A stretch of 64,000 bases of DNA. It comes from Bedellia somnulentella (taxonomy: Eukaryota > Arthropoda > Insecta > Lepidoptera > Bedelliidae). Under the pieces are notes generated by a model that saw only the letters and a program-made list of their open reading frames with translations, was not told the DNA's origin and did no database searches. Made by a program: the position numbers and the translations under genes. Where the stretch lies: contig OY755191.1 of assembly GCA_963576735.1 (NCBI GenBank), positions 5,609,608-5,673,607 on the forward strand, given 5' to 3'. This document shows positions 39,515 to 50,330 of this stretch, in pieces (position 1 is the stretch's first letter; every line of letters starts with the position of its first letter).

Positions 39515-40672
39515 AACCAAAAAGTGTATTGCACCTTCAGTGATATGGAAAAGGCTTATGATAGGATAGTAAGAAAGAATTTGTGGAAGGTGTTGTCTAA
39601 GTTCGGTTTGGGGAGCCAACTTATACGTGCATTGGACACTCACATCGCCACTCTATGAGGGTTCCAGTGCATGTGTTAGAACAAACGGAGAAAACACGGA
39701 CTGGTTTGAAATCTCTAGGGGTATACGTCAGGGTTGTCAATCTGTTCATGGACGACTTTTTGAAAGAACTACGCGAAAGTGATTATGGTCTGAGAATGGG
39801 AGGATTCATCACTAAATGCCTCTTATACGCTGACGATCAAGTATTACTTACATCAACGGTAAATGAGTTGCAAGAGATGGTGAATATTGCGTAAGTCTTT
39901 TGAAAAAAAGAGTGAATGTGGACCAAAGCAAGACAATGGTTTTCGAGAGAGAGGTAAGTATGACAGAATGTGAGATTACAATAATTACAATTTAATTGTA
40001 TGTATGATTACAAGTGAAAGATTTTGTATATCTGGAAAGTTTGTTTACAAGGGACAGAAAATGCCAGGAAGATATTGAAAGGAGATTTAAAAAGGGAAAT
40101 GCGGTAAATAGAGCCATAAATAGTCTAATGTCAAGCCAGGTAATGTCTGAAAAGGCGCGAATGGCAGTTCACGATGCTGTACTGGTTCCTACGCTGATGT
40201 ATGGTAGTGAATGTTGGGCATGGCAAAAGAGGCATGAAAGTAGAGTAAATGCAGTGGAAGTGAGATCCCTCAGAAGTATATGTACTGTAAGGTTGTGCGA
40301 CAGAGTGAAAAATAGTGTGATTCGTGAACGTTTAGATTTGAAAGATGACGAAGTGTGCAAGATAGAGAAAGGAATGTTAAAGTGGTTTGGACACATAGCG
40401 AGGATGGATGATAGTAAATTTGTGAAAGAGATCTATAGAGCCAACGTGGAAGGTAATGTGAGTAGAGGACGACCACGGAGGACACACCTGGACCAAATAG
40501 TGTGTGCGCTCAAAAAGGCCGGCGGCCGAAGTATGAGTAATAAAAGAGCATGTATGAGAAGAACGATGATTGTAACAGATGCAAAAGAGATTTGTCTGGA
40601 TCGTACAAAGTGGCGATCGATAGTCTCTCCCTACCCCAATCGGAATAATGGGCATGAGTATAAGTAAGTAAG
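39515..40672 (+). pseudogene. RTE-type LINE, largest copy (RT palm to C-terminus)
   Basis: 5'-truncated at RT motif A (MEKAYDRIV), continuing WKVLSKFGLGSQLI, GGFITKCLLYADDQVLLTST with the catalytic box, and then a frameshifted patch near 39895-40010. From 40014 it is open for 217 codons: DFVYLESLFTRDRKCQEDIE (thumb), VPTLMYGSECWAWQKRHESR, ERLDLKDDEVCKIEKGMLKW, GNVSRGRPRRTHLDQIVCAL and CLDRTKWRSIVSPYPNRN. The tail is a GTAAGTAA repeat. Serves as the reference for the many 3' fragments in the window. Multiple frame breaks, so inactive. Confidence 0.82.
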
Positions 40673-40679
40673 TAAGTTA

Positions 40680-41586
40680 TAAAAATTAGCGATACGACAT
40701 GTGTTCAAATCTTGAATAAGGGTGGTGTTGATATTGATTGAACGTAAAGTCTTCAGGAGTGGCGACCACTTTTGGTACAATGCAGTATAATATGCCTAAT
40801 AACTTTATCTTTGAGGAAGTTAATGGATGTAGTAAATTTTCTTTCATCAAAGAGGTTTTTTTTTAATTAGAACAACAACCTCTCTTTAACCAATTCTGGC
40901 GTTTCAAGTTTAAATTGAAATTGAAAAAAGCAAGAAAATATGATTAGTGATTTATCTCGCACTTCTCATCACCTCACATGGCGCCCTCTTTATTTCATTT
41001 TCAATCAAACTTATTTAACTACGAGATAAAGTTACATAATGATCCTTCTCAATTGCTTAGACTTACCAAACAAAGTGAAAACATTTTTTCACGTCAAGAA
41101 CGCCATGAGTTCCCAGTTGTGCCATAAACATTCTGATAATATTGACACGTAAACGCTAAAGCTAGTACAAGTACAGATAAAACGAAATGCTATGGTATTA
41201 TGACAACAATAGCATTTGCCCGTAAACGCTGTACCAAGGAAGGTACGATGTACTGCCCCAGGTTTATAACAAATTGCCATTATTATAACTATAGTAACAA
41301 GGTGTTCAGAGCTCCTCTTATGATTTGGCGGCATAGCTTGACCAGCTAGTAATGATTGGCGTTTAGAAAAACTATGAGATAAAAATAAGTGTTGGCAAAT
41401 TGTTATGGCGCATCAAATTGAATAGTGCTTGTGTGGTATCTAGTTAGAATGTTATCGGTTTCGTAGTTTTGAGTTTATATTGAGTTCTAAGTAAGTTTTC
41501 TATGGATGGTTATAAAGGTTTGATGTGTATAATGGTATGTTTATAATTGGTTAAATTAATTAATATGTATATAATATAATAATAAA
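40680..41586. other. No gene seen
   Basis: AT-rich. The - strand ORF 41089-41334 is Cys-rich in its middle (GKCYCCHNTIAFRFICTC), but no family or splice context supports it. Confidence 0.3.
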
Positions 41587-41587
41587 G

Positions 41588-41741
41588 CACTACTCTGTTT
41601 CTTACCGTGCGTGCTCGTAAGAGGCGACCGCGACGTAGGGTATTGGGGCTTTTCGATGGATTTTTTGGTGATGCGGTTGGCGGAATTAAAAATTCCTCAG
41701 CCACTATCCTTTTAGGGATTTATAGCCCTGAGTATATGTAT
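41588..41741 (+). mobile_element. SINE family 1 with an internal deletion
   Basis: CACTACTCTGTTTCTTACCG, GGTATTGGGGCTTTTCGATG, then GGCGGAATTAAAAATTCC and GGGATTTATAGCCCTGAGTA. Confidence 0.7.
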
Positions 41742-41744
41742 GTT

Positions 41745-42508
41745 TATAACTTTTAATTTCATTACTTTAGCACTACGTAACAAACAGTATTAATATGGAT
41801 ATTTTCTTTTTTTTTATTATTGGCGGTATCTGCCGAATATTTTTCAGCAATTTCGCCACAAACAGCGTGATTTAGTCTCGCATGTGAATTTTAGTTGTAA
41901 GGTAAGTATGTCATGCTCTAAAGTTTAGACAAAATATAAAAGTAAAATTAAATTAAATTAAAAATAATTTAAGTGAAGAAGCAAATAAAAATAAAATGAA
42001 AAATGAAAAGTTAAACAATAACTGACATTTTATATTAATAAATAATTGTATTATTAAAACTATAATCTTATATTGTTGATTCTGATAAATTTACCTAGAA
42101 CCGTAATTAGATCGGAGGAAGAAGATGATAAACTCAACATACTATGAAAATTTGTGTGAAGCGGGATGCGAATTCTGGCTAAATAAAAGATAAATTACGT
42201 GAACATGCAAAAAAAATATGATCTAATGTTCCCTCATCTACACCCTACACCACATTCTAATATGGAAATTTCATTGTATTTTCTTTGGTATTCTTTGTGT
42301 ATATGTCAAAAAGTGTACAATATATTATCAATATTATACATATACTACATGTCAAAAGCTTTATTTGTTAGTAAATAAAGTTGTTTTATTCTGAATTTAT
42401 TTAATTGAGTATTATTGTTGTTACCAATTTAAAAACAATTTGATACTTAATTCCCTGTGTGCTTAATATAAAAGAATAATACTATTTTTTTTTGCCAAAA
42501 TATATTAC
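41745..42508. other. Upstream region of the NDUFAF2-like gene; no coding signal
   Basis: Very AT-rich. The promoter of the gene starting at 42509 should lie here, but no motif stands out. Confidence 0.3.
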
Positions 42509-42605
42509 ATGAAAAATATGCAAGGACGAAATATTTACCTCACAGTTTGGACTAGGTTTATCAAGTCATTTAAATACATGTTTCCAAAACGCGCAACTTA
42601 TATCG
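42509..42605 (+). CDS. NDUFAF2: NDUFAF2-like exon 1
   Basis: Starts MKNMQGRNIYLTVWTRFIKS and ends KRATYI plus one base before the donor G|GTAAGA. The aromatic/basic N-terminus fits a mitochondrial protein. Confidence 0.75.
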
Positions 42606-44194
42606 GTAAGACATACAAGAATAATTTTAATAAAAGGTACAACCAGAGCTGCTCAATGTACCTACTATTTGCCTAGACCAGTGTTCCCTAAAGTGTGTGC
42701 CACGAAAAAACTGGTATGCAATTATTTTGCATTATCAAAATACCATTATTTAGTAAAGTTTTTATTAGTTAGTTAATAAAGTTAAGGTTAAGTAAAGGCT
42801 AAAATTAATAAGTAAAAGTAAAGGGTAAAATACTTATACAAGTAATTTCCCTGATTCTTCTTACCTCACTCTGCAGGTTACCCAAACCTAATAGTTCCCA
42901 TTGGAGTAGACAGAGAGTATCGATCTCCACTTTGTATGATCCTGGCAAACAACTTGAGCTTTGTCTTTATTCATCTACTTTTCATGAGTACAAACTCTTT
43001 TATTATTTAAAAAATATACATACATACATACATATACTCACGGCTATAAATCCCTTAACGGGGTAGCCAGAGCTTTGGAATAAAAAATTCCTCAGCCACT
43101 TTTGGAAAGTTGAGTGGGGAAAAGATGGTGAAATAAAGGTTGTTGGTGATGGGTCTCCAACCGCATCGCCCAAAAATCCCTTAAAAGCCCCAATACCGTT
43201 AGTCGCCTCTTACGTACACCCACCGGAAGAAATGGGGTAGTGCTATTCTAAGCCGACACTACACAGCATTTCTACTTTTACTATTTAAAAAATATCTTTA
43301 CAAAAAAACTTGTTCAGGAATGGATCCAAATGGTAATAAATATTATGAAAGACTTCCTAATCCTGAGACTGGCAGAAAGAACCCAATTAGATGGTACGAG
43401 TCTCCGTATGAAAACTATTACCCGATTGACTTGCCCACTGAGTGGACGGCTTGGCTTAGAAAATTAAGGTATATGAATTAAAACATTATCTTTTGATTCA
43501 AATATAATTTGCAAGATTTTATTTGATTTCATATATCAAATTGCCGCAACTAAAGTGTAATATTAGGGCTAACATGTTTAAGACTGGGCAGTTAGGGTGA
43601 GAAACTTGGTTCTACATAAAATCTCATTACTTTTTGGCAATGCCAGGTATATGGTCTCCTAAAGCCAGATTTTACGGCAAAATATTTGCAGTGTTGTGCC
43701 AGCTTTGTTGTGTAGTGCCGGATTAAAATTTCACTACCCCATTCTACCTACGTGTGTCGTAAGAGCCGAATAACGGTATGGGGCTTTTTAAAGTGGTTTT
43801 TGGGTACCAACGATACTTTATTTCTATGGTAGTCTTTTATTAGATTTATGGTAGTGGTTGTCCCCTATCAACTTCTAAATGTGGCTGAGGAGTTTCTAGC
43901 TCTGAAGCTCTGGCTACCTCTTTTGGAATTGATTGCCGTGAGTATATGTCTGAATTTATTTATTTTTACATGCAGTTTTTCTGCAGGGTCGATCCACCAA
44001 CCACAGAAGAAGTAGCTGACAACTTAGCCATAGCTGCAAAAAAGAGACAAAATGCGGCGTTGTTAGAAGCAAAACTTTCAGCTGATCGATTGGCTGCAGG
44101 GGAGTGTCTACCAAGCGCTCCTCTGAGAGGCCCAGCCCCTTATCCCACATACCCTGATCTTTCAGGTGGAGATCCGCAAAGGTTTTACAAATAA
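42509..44194 (+). CDS. NDUFAF2: NDUFAF2-like complex I assembly factor (mimitin), three exons
   Basis: Assembles mitochondrial NADH dehydrogenase. Family members are paralogues of the subunit NDUFA12 and act transiently in the matrix arm. Exons 42509-42605, 43318-43468 and 43987-44194 join in phase to 151 residues. The start is MKNMQGRNIYLTVWTRFIKS, then GMDPNGNKYYERLPNP (the family's D..GNKYY motif), NPIRWYESP, and the signature DLPTEWTAWLRKLRVDPPTTEE, followed by an Ala/Lys-rich helix and a Pro-rich tail (PLRGPAPYPTYPDL). Length suits the family (human about 169). A second ATG three codons in is an alternative start. Each intron carries a family-1 SINE. Assignment is from the motifs, without alignment. 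Confidence 0.85.
42887..43000 (-). mobile_element. RTE-type LINE, 3' fragment
   Basis: CTAATAGTTCCCATTGGAGT, GACAGAGAGTATCGATCTCC and GTATGATCCTGGCAAACAA, in intron 1 of the NDUFAF2-like gene. Confidence 0.65.
43018..43268 (-). mobile_element. SINE family 1, full-length reverse copy with target duplication
   Basis: Complete body between the (CATA)n tail and CCGACACTACACAGC. CTTTTATTATTTAAAAAATA before it and CTTTTACTATTTAAAAAATA after it form a duplication of about 21 bases with one mismatch. It ends about 50 bases before the exon 2 acceptor. Confidence 0.9.
43318..43468 (+). CDS. NDUFAF2: NDUFAF2-like exon 2
   Basis: Between ACTTGTTCAG| and TTAAG|GTATAT. Encodes MDPNGNKYYERLPNPETGRK and DLPTEWTAWLRKL. 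Enters in phase 1, leaves in phase 2. Confidence 0.88.
43706..43952 (+). mobile_element. SINE family 1, divergent subtype, in intron 2
   Basis: GTTGTGTAGTGCCGGATTAA, AACGATACTTTATTTC, TGTGGCTGAGGAGTTTC and GATTGCCGTGAGTATATG. About 35 bases (43828-43862) are extra relative to relatives. Confidence 0.78.
43987..44194 (+). CDS. NDUFAF2: NDUFAF2-like exon 3 (terminal)
   Basis: Acceptor TTTTTCTGCAG|, then VDPPTTEEVADNLAIAAKKR, the Ala-rich helix, and SGGDPQRFYK before TAA. An AATAAAA at about 44303 is a plausible poly(A) signal. Confidence 0.88.
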
Positions 44195-44299
44195 GGGTGG
44201 GCTAAATTTATGGGACATGGTGTGTTTTTGTGTAGGTTTGAGTTGTATATCAATGGAAAGTTATTTTGTTGTATAATTTTATGTTTGAGCAACTAATTT

Positions 44300-44310
44300 A
44301 GTTAATAAAA
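44300..44310 (+). terminator. Poly(A) signal of the NDUFAF2-like gene
   Basis: AGTTAATAAAAACTG about 110 bases past the stop, with T/G-rich sequence before it. Confidence 0.45.
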
Positions 44311-45344
44311 ACTGTGGAATCTATGAAATAGTGATTTTATTATGACAGTTTTATGCGCTAAGATTGGGTTTGAGGTGTATTGTATAAGTTCATATTTCTT
44401 AGAATAAGGGACGTCTAAACTAAAATACTACATGATTGAGTGAAAAATATGTGAAAAACTCCGTGTCTTAGTATTATTTAGTCATATAATAGGTTGCGCT
44501 AAGTAGAAAAAGCTTAAATTTGGTTTTTTGAACTCTACGTAACAGATGTGTGGGCACCTTTACATAGTCTTTGACGGCAGACATACGGCGCAAAATCAGT
44601 TGAGAATTTAGTTTAATATATACGCTATCTATATATAGAACGGCAAACTTTCCATGGTAATTTTTTCCATATAAAAAATATTCTTACATAAAAATGTAGC
44701 AAAATCAATCATTCTCTCATTGAAAAAGTAAGATAAGTATGGTGTATGTTAATAAAATGATAAGAAAATCTTTTGTACATTTTTGATTGTTAGTATATTT
44801 CGGTTACTAACCTGAATACTTGGAACACAAAAATTTCACAAACTCTTTGGGACTTTGAGGCGTAAACTTTGAGTTGATTTGTTAGTTTTATAAGATCAAT
44901 AATGTTATTGTAAGTGTAGAAGAACGAGGAACTCCGTGCATAGTGGCCGCTAATAATATCTACTTTCCCCAATAAAAATTAATCTCTAAAGTTCAAGTAA
45001 GCATATGTCTTAATTTTCTTCGTATTAGCTACTATTTCGTATTATATACTATCAATTCAAAAACGTAGAATAAACTAGTGAAAGTATTAACCAAATTAGG
45101 TTTTGAATGAAACTAAATGGTGCAGGCGTTAGTATCCTTTCAAAGGCTGTCTCATAAATTTTCTTTCTACACCTTATGTCCTACTATTAGGCGTAAGAGC
45201 CCCTGTGTTGTGTTACACATCACACGGTAAGTGGCGATGTTATAAAATTTTACTGCATATTATGCACTTTCGGTACGCTATTCAAATTCGTAAACGAATA
45301 GAAAAAAAATATATGTTTAAACTAAAAATTAATATTTATATAGT
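44311..45344. other. No gene seen
   Basis: AT-rich intergenic sequence without recognisable repeats or coding signal. Confidence 0.3.
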
Positions 45345-45345
45345 A

Positions 45346-45584
45346 GCTGAGTAGTGTCGGCTTAGAATAGCACTACTCCATTTCTTCCGGGGGGTGTACA
45401 TAAGAGGTGATTAACGGTATTGAGGCTTTTAGGGATTTTTGGGAGATGCGGTTGGAGACCCATCACCAACAACCGTTATTTCACCATCTTTTTTTCACGC
45501 AACTTTCAAAAGTGGCTGAGGAATTTCTAATTCCCTAGCTCTGGCTACCCTCTCAAGGGATTTATAGCCGTGAGTATATGTTTA
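45346..45584 (+). mobile_element. SINE family 1, full-length copy
   Basis: GCTGAGTAGTGTCGGCTTAG to GGGATTTATAGCCGTGAGTA. Confidence 0.85.
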
Positions 45585-45750
45585 TAAAAATAAAACTATA
45601 CCATCTGTATGAGATGTCATGAATATGTGTTTATTATTATTATTATTTTTTATATATAAATCTATTCGCGACCATCTCATGCAGGACGCGTAAGGTCAAA
45701 TCCTAAGTGGACTGATGAGTTTCTTATTCTTAAGTCATATGTGTGGTTAA

Positions 45751-45897
45751 TCTATACTTATAATAAATCTGTAGAGAGGTCAATTCTGTACATGAAATAT
45801 ATTTTCAAAATAACCATCAGGTGGTGATTAGGGATCGATACTGATGCCGAAAATGCAATCAGTAAAATTTTTGTCTGTCTGTCTGTCTGTCTGTCTT

Positions 45898-45935
<38 letters not shown>

Positions 45936-46379
45936 GGTTTGTATGTTCCTTATGGAAACAAAAACTACTCGACGGATTTTAACGAAACTTGGTACAATTA
46001 TTCTTCATACACCTGCGCAGGTTTTTGTATACTTTCCAGCTGAGTAGTAAAGGGGAATTTTGGGAAATTTTGGGAAAACGGGAGAAGTTACTCTATTTTT
46101 TAAGCTTCCGTCGCGTGTGCTGCCTCAATGGTTGAACCTACATAGAAATCATGTGTGACGGAAATATTCTTCATAAAATTATCTAAAAAAAAATTCTCAG
46201 CAGTTTATGTCTATCTTTTACGGTTGACTCACAATAACACGTGTAATTCCCGATAGCTTAGCAGTTCGGATCATTCTGATTATGTTTGTTTACTCTTACG
46301 TTTGTAAAAGTCTCACTTTTATATTATATGATATTTAAAAAAACAACGCTACCCGTGCGAAGCTGGGACGATCCACTAG
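45751..46379 (+). mobile_element. Non-autonomous Helitron, 629 bp, precise ends
   Basis: Starts TCTATACTTATAATAAATCT directly after A and ends CCCGTGCGAAGCTGGG-ACGATCCA-CTAG directly before T. These are the Helitron hallmarks: 5' TC, a hairpin of CCC/GGG type, 3' CTAG, insertion between A and T without duplication. It contains a (GTCT)n tract and phrases such as CTACTCGACGGATTTTAACG. No Rep/helicase. Confidence 0.85.
45873..45935 (+). repeat. (GTCT)n microsatellite
   Basis: About 15 near-perfect GTCT repeats with one TTCT interruption, inside the Helitron. The ORF at 45844-46047 is its translation and not a gene. Confidence 0.95.
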
Positions 46380-46651
46380 TTTATTAATAAGTTTGTTAAT
46401 GGCAAGGGAACCCACATAGCTGAGTTACGCTTAGTAGCATTCTAGAAAATTCATACAGAACTGTTATTGGCCTGCCCTTTATCATTTGTCCCAGCAAAAA
46501 GGTGACAATATGTTACTTGCAGTTCATCAGTGGTAGCACATGGGCCACCTTTACGTATTTTTGCCCTGTATAATTATATCTTCATGTTTGTGTTCAAATG
46601 CATACATCACCTCATTTAAATAGAGAAATTATTGATATTCTCAATTAAAAT

Positions 46652-46904
46652 TACATACATACATATACTCACGGCTATAATTCCCTAGAAGGGGTAGCCA
46701 GAGCCAAGGAATTATAAATTCCTCGGCCACTTTTGGAAGTTGAGTGGGGAAAAGGCGGTAAAATAAAGGTTTTTGGTGACGGGTCTCCAACCACATCGCC
46801 CAAAAATCACTTAAAAAGCCCCCTATACCCTTAGTCGCCTCTTACGATCACCCACGGGTAGAAATGGGGTAGTGTTCTTCTAAGCCGACACTACACGGCA
46901 ATTT
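46652..46904 (-). mobile_element. SINE family 1, reverse copy with a 23-base target duplication
   Basis: Complete body. Identical 23-base sequences lie at 46631-46653 and 46905-46927 (starting ATTGATATTCTC). This is the clearest evidence in the window that the family inserts by target-primed reverse transcription. Confidence 0.92.
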
Positions 46905-46927
46905 ATTGATATTCTCAATTAAAATTA

Positions 46928-47392
46928 ATTATTTTAAAAATATTTTGTTTTACACAAATGTTTTTTGCATTTTTTTGGTCAAAATTCATACTAAATACAT
47001 GAATAAAAAGAATGACTTAAGTTTTTATACCAAGTATTAACTATCGAACCTGAATACCTTCCAATGTAAATACTATCTCTACAAAACTATGTTGCTAAAT
47101 AAAGCTTCCTTCTCAAAAGGGAACAATTTCAAGGCTTTCTTACGATTATTATATCATCGTCCTTATTTTGGTTATTTTATATTGTTGTGAATATAGAACA
47201 TTTATGGTTCCCATTTTTGTACTGATGGTCTTTAGGGTCGCGGACCAAAAAGGCATAAATGTGATCCTATTTATAAGATATATGGCTATCTGGCTGTTAT
47301 ATAATAAATGTAACTAAGCTTAAAGATTTGACGTGGGGGAGGGTATGCCCTACTGTAATATGTTCTTTTTGTAGTTTATCTAGGTAATGCTG
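46928..47392. other. No gene seen
   Basis: AT-rich, nothing recognised. Confidence 0.3.
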
Positions 47393-47636
47393 TGTGGTGT
47401 CGGCTTAGAATAACACTACCCCATTTCTTCCGGTGGGTGTTCGTAAGAGGCGACTAACGGTATTGGGGCTTTTAAGGGATTTTGGGCGATGCGGTTGAAG
47501 ACCCATCACCAACAACCTTTATTTTGCCATCTTTTCCCCACTCAACTTTCCAAAAGTGGCTGAGGAACTTCTAGTTCCTTAGCTCTGGCTACCCCTTCTA
47601 GAGATTTATAGCCGTGAGTATATGTATGTTTGTATG
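47393..47636 (+). mobile_element. SINE family 1, full-length copy
   Basis: GCTGTGTGGTGTCGGCTTAG to GAGATTTATAGCCGTGAGTA and TATGTATGTTTGTATG. TCTAGGTAAT before and TCTAGATAAT after form a probable duplication. Confidence 0.88.
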
Positions 47637-47880
47637 TCTAGATAATGGAATGGAACTCTTCATAAGCAAACCAACTCGCCTTTAGCTGGTTTGAATGCTT
47701 TTTTTCTTCTCTGATCTATACTCCTAAAAAAGATAAAGAAACGGAATCAACGTATTCTTTTACTTCGAAAATAAAGAAGAAATAAACAGTCGGAAAAATG
47801 TGACTATTATTTTAATTTGTTTATGTATATACCATACCACTAAGAGTTTTAAAGTTAAAAACAGTTGCAATCAAACCTTT

Positions 47881-48114
47881 CTATAAATCGAAATAAGTAG
47901 AATATACTCTTAAAGTTTGCCTAAAGCTTCTAAAAATATAAATAATCGTAGAAGCTCCCAAAAATTTATAGTCGGTATAAAATTTTGAAGTAGTCGATTT
48001 ATTTCTAGAATTCATTTCTGTTACATCAGGAGTAAGTTGCGCAGGCGCAGCGAAAGCTACCAAAGCACTCGTTATTTTATTTTCCGAGCTAACAACTTCA
48101 TTCTGCGGTGACAT
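47881..48114 (-). CDS. Hypothetical 77-residue protein
   Basis: Frame starting MSPQNEVVSSENKITSALVA, then NSRNKSTTSKFYTDYKFLGA, a short hydrophobic run (STIIYIF) and RSFRQTLRVYSTYF before a TAG. Composition looks more coding-like than neighbouring ORFs and no mobile element overlaps it. It might be a small mitochondrial or membrane-associated protein, but no family is recognised and no splice sites or poly(A) signal were tied to it. Confidence 0.35.
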   Translation of the reverse strand: MSPQNEVVSSENKITSALVAFAAPAQLTPDVTEMNSRNKSTTSKFYTDYKFLGASTIIYIFRSFRQTLRVYSTYFDL

Positions 48115-48271
48115 ACCGCGTTAATTAAACTGCCATTTAAAGATGAAATACTATAGTGGTGCCATCTCTTTCTAACACCTTGTCTTGAGATAGTCTGTCT
48201 CAATTTTTCTAAAATATTGACAATCTTGTACCAGGGGTTTAAAACTATGAGTCGTAAATATTACTTTTAAT

Positions 48272-48507
48272 ACATACATACATATACTCACGGATATAAA
48301 TTCCTAGAAGGGGTAGCAGCTAAGGAATTAGAAATTCCTCAGCCACTTTTGGAACTTAAGTGGGGAAAAGATGGTAAAATAAAGGTTGTTGGTGTCCAAC
48401 CGCATCGCCCAAAAAGCCCTTAAAAGCCCCAATACCGTTAGTCGCCTCTTACGTACACCCACTGGAAGAAATGGGGTAGTGCTATTCTAAGCCGATACTA
48501 CACAGCA
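48272..48507 (-). mobile_element. SINE family 1, reverse copy
   Basis: Tail (CATA)n, small deletions near 48320 and 48395, end at CCGATACTACACAGC. TACTTTTAATA on both sides (about 48259 and 48512) is a target duplication. Confidence 0.87.
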
Positions 48508-48639
48508 AACTACTTTTAATATAATCGTTTTTCTACATTACAACCTCTTGATATTCCTTACGAAAAAAAACCTGAACAATGAATGCACATGATAACTACG
48601 TAGGTACCTACTTGGATACTAGGTGGCGCTGTCACTTGT

Positions 48640-48715
48640 TGTTAAGAAGTATTGGTACCTCTGCCAACCCCTTCGGGGGTAAACGGCGTGAACGTTTATG
48701 TTATGTAATGTGAAT
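48640..48715 (+). mobile_element. tRNA-headed SINE (family 2), 3' end only
   Basis: AAGAAGTATTGGTACCTCTG, CCAACCCCTTCGGGGGTAAA, CGGCGTGAACGTTTATG, then TTATGTAATG. Confidence 0.75.
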
Positions 48716-48744
48716 ATAGAAATGTGTCATGTCCCATTAGATCA

Positions 48745-48850
48745 CATTAAGATAGGCAGGTACTATCGACCACAACTTTGAACGATCCTGGCAAACCTAT
48801 CCAGCGTCATTTAAATTCATCCATATTTATATAGATGACCTGTTATTTTT
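48745..48850 (-). mobile_element. RTE-type LINE, 3' fragment
   Basis: GATAGGCAGGTACTATCGAC, GAACGATCCTGGCAAACCTA and ATTTAAATTCATCCATA. Confidence 0.6.
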
Positions 48851-49854
48851 TAGGCTTCAGATGTCTGCCTTTTAAGTACGTTGTATAATTGACCTCAATG
48901 AATCTTCCGTCAACGTCTTCTACTGAAATTATCATCCAAATTGGCACTTAATATATCTATATAAAATTTTCTTTCTTAATTCAACTACAACAAAAATGAT
49001 TTTACAATATAATCACTAACTAGTACTTAACCAAATTGTTAGATTTTAGCAAATAAATACACACAGTAACTTAACTTCAAATGGTTGTTATCCCCTGCGT
49101 TTTGGTATAACTGCTCGTATTTGCACGTTTGATAACATCATGAATGTGACATAAAATTGAATTGGACTCAGCCGTTTGTGGGCTTGTCTTGCTTAACTAG
49201 CATTCACAACTGGTCTGTAGATATTTGATTAAATAAATAATTTACTTATAGTAAATGAAAGATTGCTAATGTTTGCAAAGGTTGAAGAAAAAAAACGTTT
49301 ATTTTATTATGGTCAGAAAATATAATGCAGATATTGAGAGTAGAGTTAAAAAGCAAAATGCGGTTAGTATAGCCATGAGACTTCTGATATAAATTGGCTT
49401 GACTAAAAAGAGTTGTCTAAAAAGACTTGAATGACATGAGGTAGTGCCAGTCTCAGCTAGCTACAAGATTCATATTTTCTTTTTTCTAAACTTCTTTTAT
49501 CACAAATTCATACTTCCAGAACATCAAAAGTATATAAATAGTATAGAATAGTCGTGCCGACATTACAATCCAATGAGACCAAACAGTTGTGTTCGACAGC
49601 CGTAGCCATTTCTAACTATGCAGTAGTCACGTTGTGCCCCTGTTATGCCCTGAGACAAAGCTTGATAGGTTTATGTCTTAATTTAGGACCTCCCGTTGTT
49701 TTAGAATGTCGTTGGCGCTTTTAACACGTGTTTGACGATAATTGCAACGTTGAGTTGGAATTGAAATTGTTCCGGGGAGAATATATGGGTTGGTTTTCGT
49801 AATGTTGGCTATTAGGCTAAATTATAAGAATATTTAAGATATATTTTCTAAACA
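48851..49854. other. No gene seen
   Basis: 49290-49400 resembles a heavily decayed RTE coding segment (AATGCAGATATTGAGAGTAG, GCAAAATGCGGTTAGTATAG). The 49560-49760 patch is less AT-rich and unassigned. Confidence 0.35.
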
Positions 49855-50330
49855 TACATACATACATATACTCACGGCCATAAATCCCTAGATGGGGTAG
49901 CCAGAGCTAAGGAATTAAAAAATCCTCAGCCACTTTTGGAAAGTTAAGTTAGCTGTGTAGTGTGAGCTTAGAATAGCACTACCCCATTTCTTCCGGTGGG
50001 TGTACGTAAGAGGCGACTAACGGTATTGGGGCTTTTAAGGGATTTTTGGGCGATGAGGTTGGAGACCCATCACCAACAACCTTTATTTTACCATACATAC
50101 ATACATACATATATATACTCACGGCTATAAATCCCTAGAAGGGGTAGCCAGAGCTAAGGAATTAGAAATTCCTCAGCCACATTTGGAAAATTGAGTGGGG
50201 AAAGGATGGTAAAGTAAAGGTTGTTGGTGATGGGTCTCCAGACGCATCGCCCAAAAATCCCTTATTTTATCATCTTTTCCCCATTTAACTTTCCAAAAGT
50301 GGCTGATTTTCTAAACTGTTTTTTTTATTC
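49855..50330. mobile_element. Cluster of inverted partial SINE family 1 copies
   Basis: 49855-49950 is the 3' part of a reverse copy. 49952-50093 is the 5' part of a forward copy, cut at TTTATTTTACCAT. 50094-50264 is another reverse copy with its own (CATA)n tail, cut at ATCCCTTA. 50265-50310 is forward again (TTTTATCATCTTTTCCCC). Each break falls inside the family, so recombination or template switching between copies is likely. Confidence 0.8.

Larger units (their letters stand above)
45672..46515 (+). mobile_element. tRNA-headed SINE (family 2) split by a Helitron
   Basis: The head is degraded (CATCTCATGCAGGACGCGTA). TCATATGTGTGGTTAA ends at 45750 and the body resumes at 46380 with TTTATTAATAAGTTTGTTAA, CCCACATAGCTGAGTTACGC and TGGCCTGCCCTTTATC. 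The 3' end is lost. Confidence 0.75.

Noticed and set aside
40169..40655. Three - strand ORFs
   Set aside because: Antisense shadows of the RTE LINE C-terminal frame.
45844..46047. ORF of 67 codons with SVCLSVCL repeats
   Set aside because: It is the translation of the (GTCT)n microsatellite in a Helitron.
49857..50330. CRISPR-like or satellite array
   Set aside because: The repeated units are SINE pieces of unequal length and alternating orientation, without regular spacers, in a eukaryotic genome.
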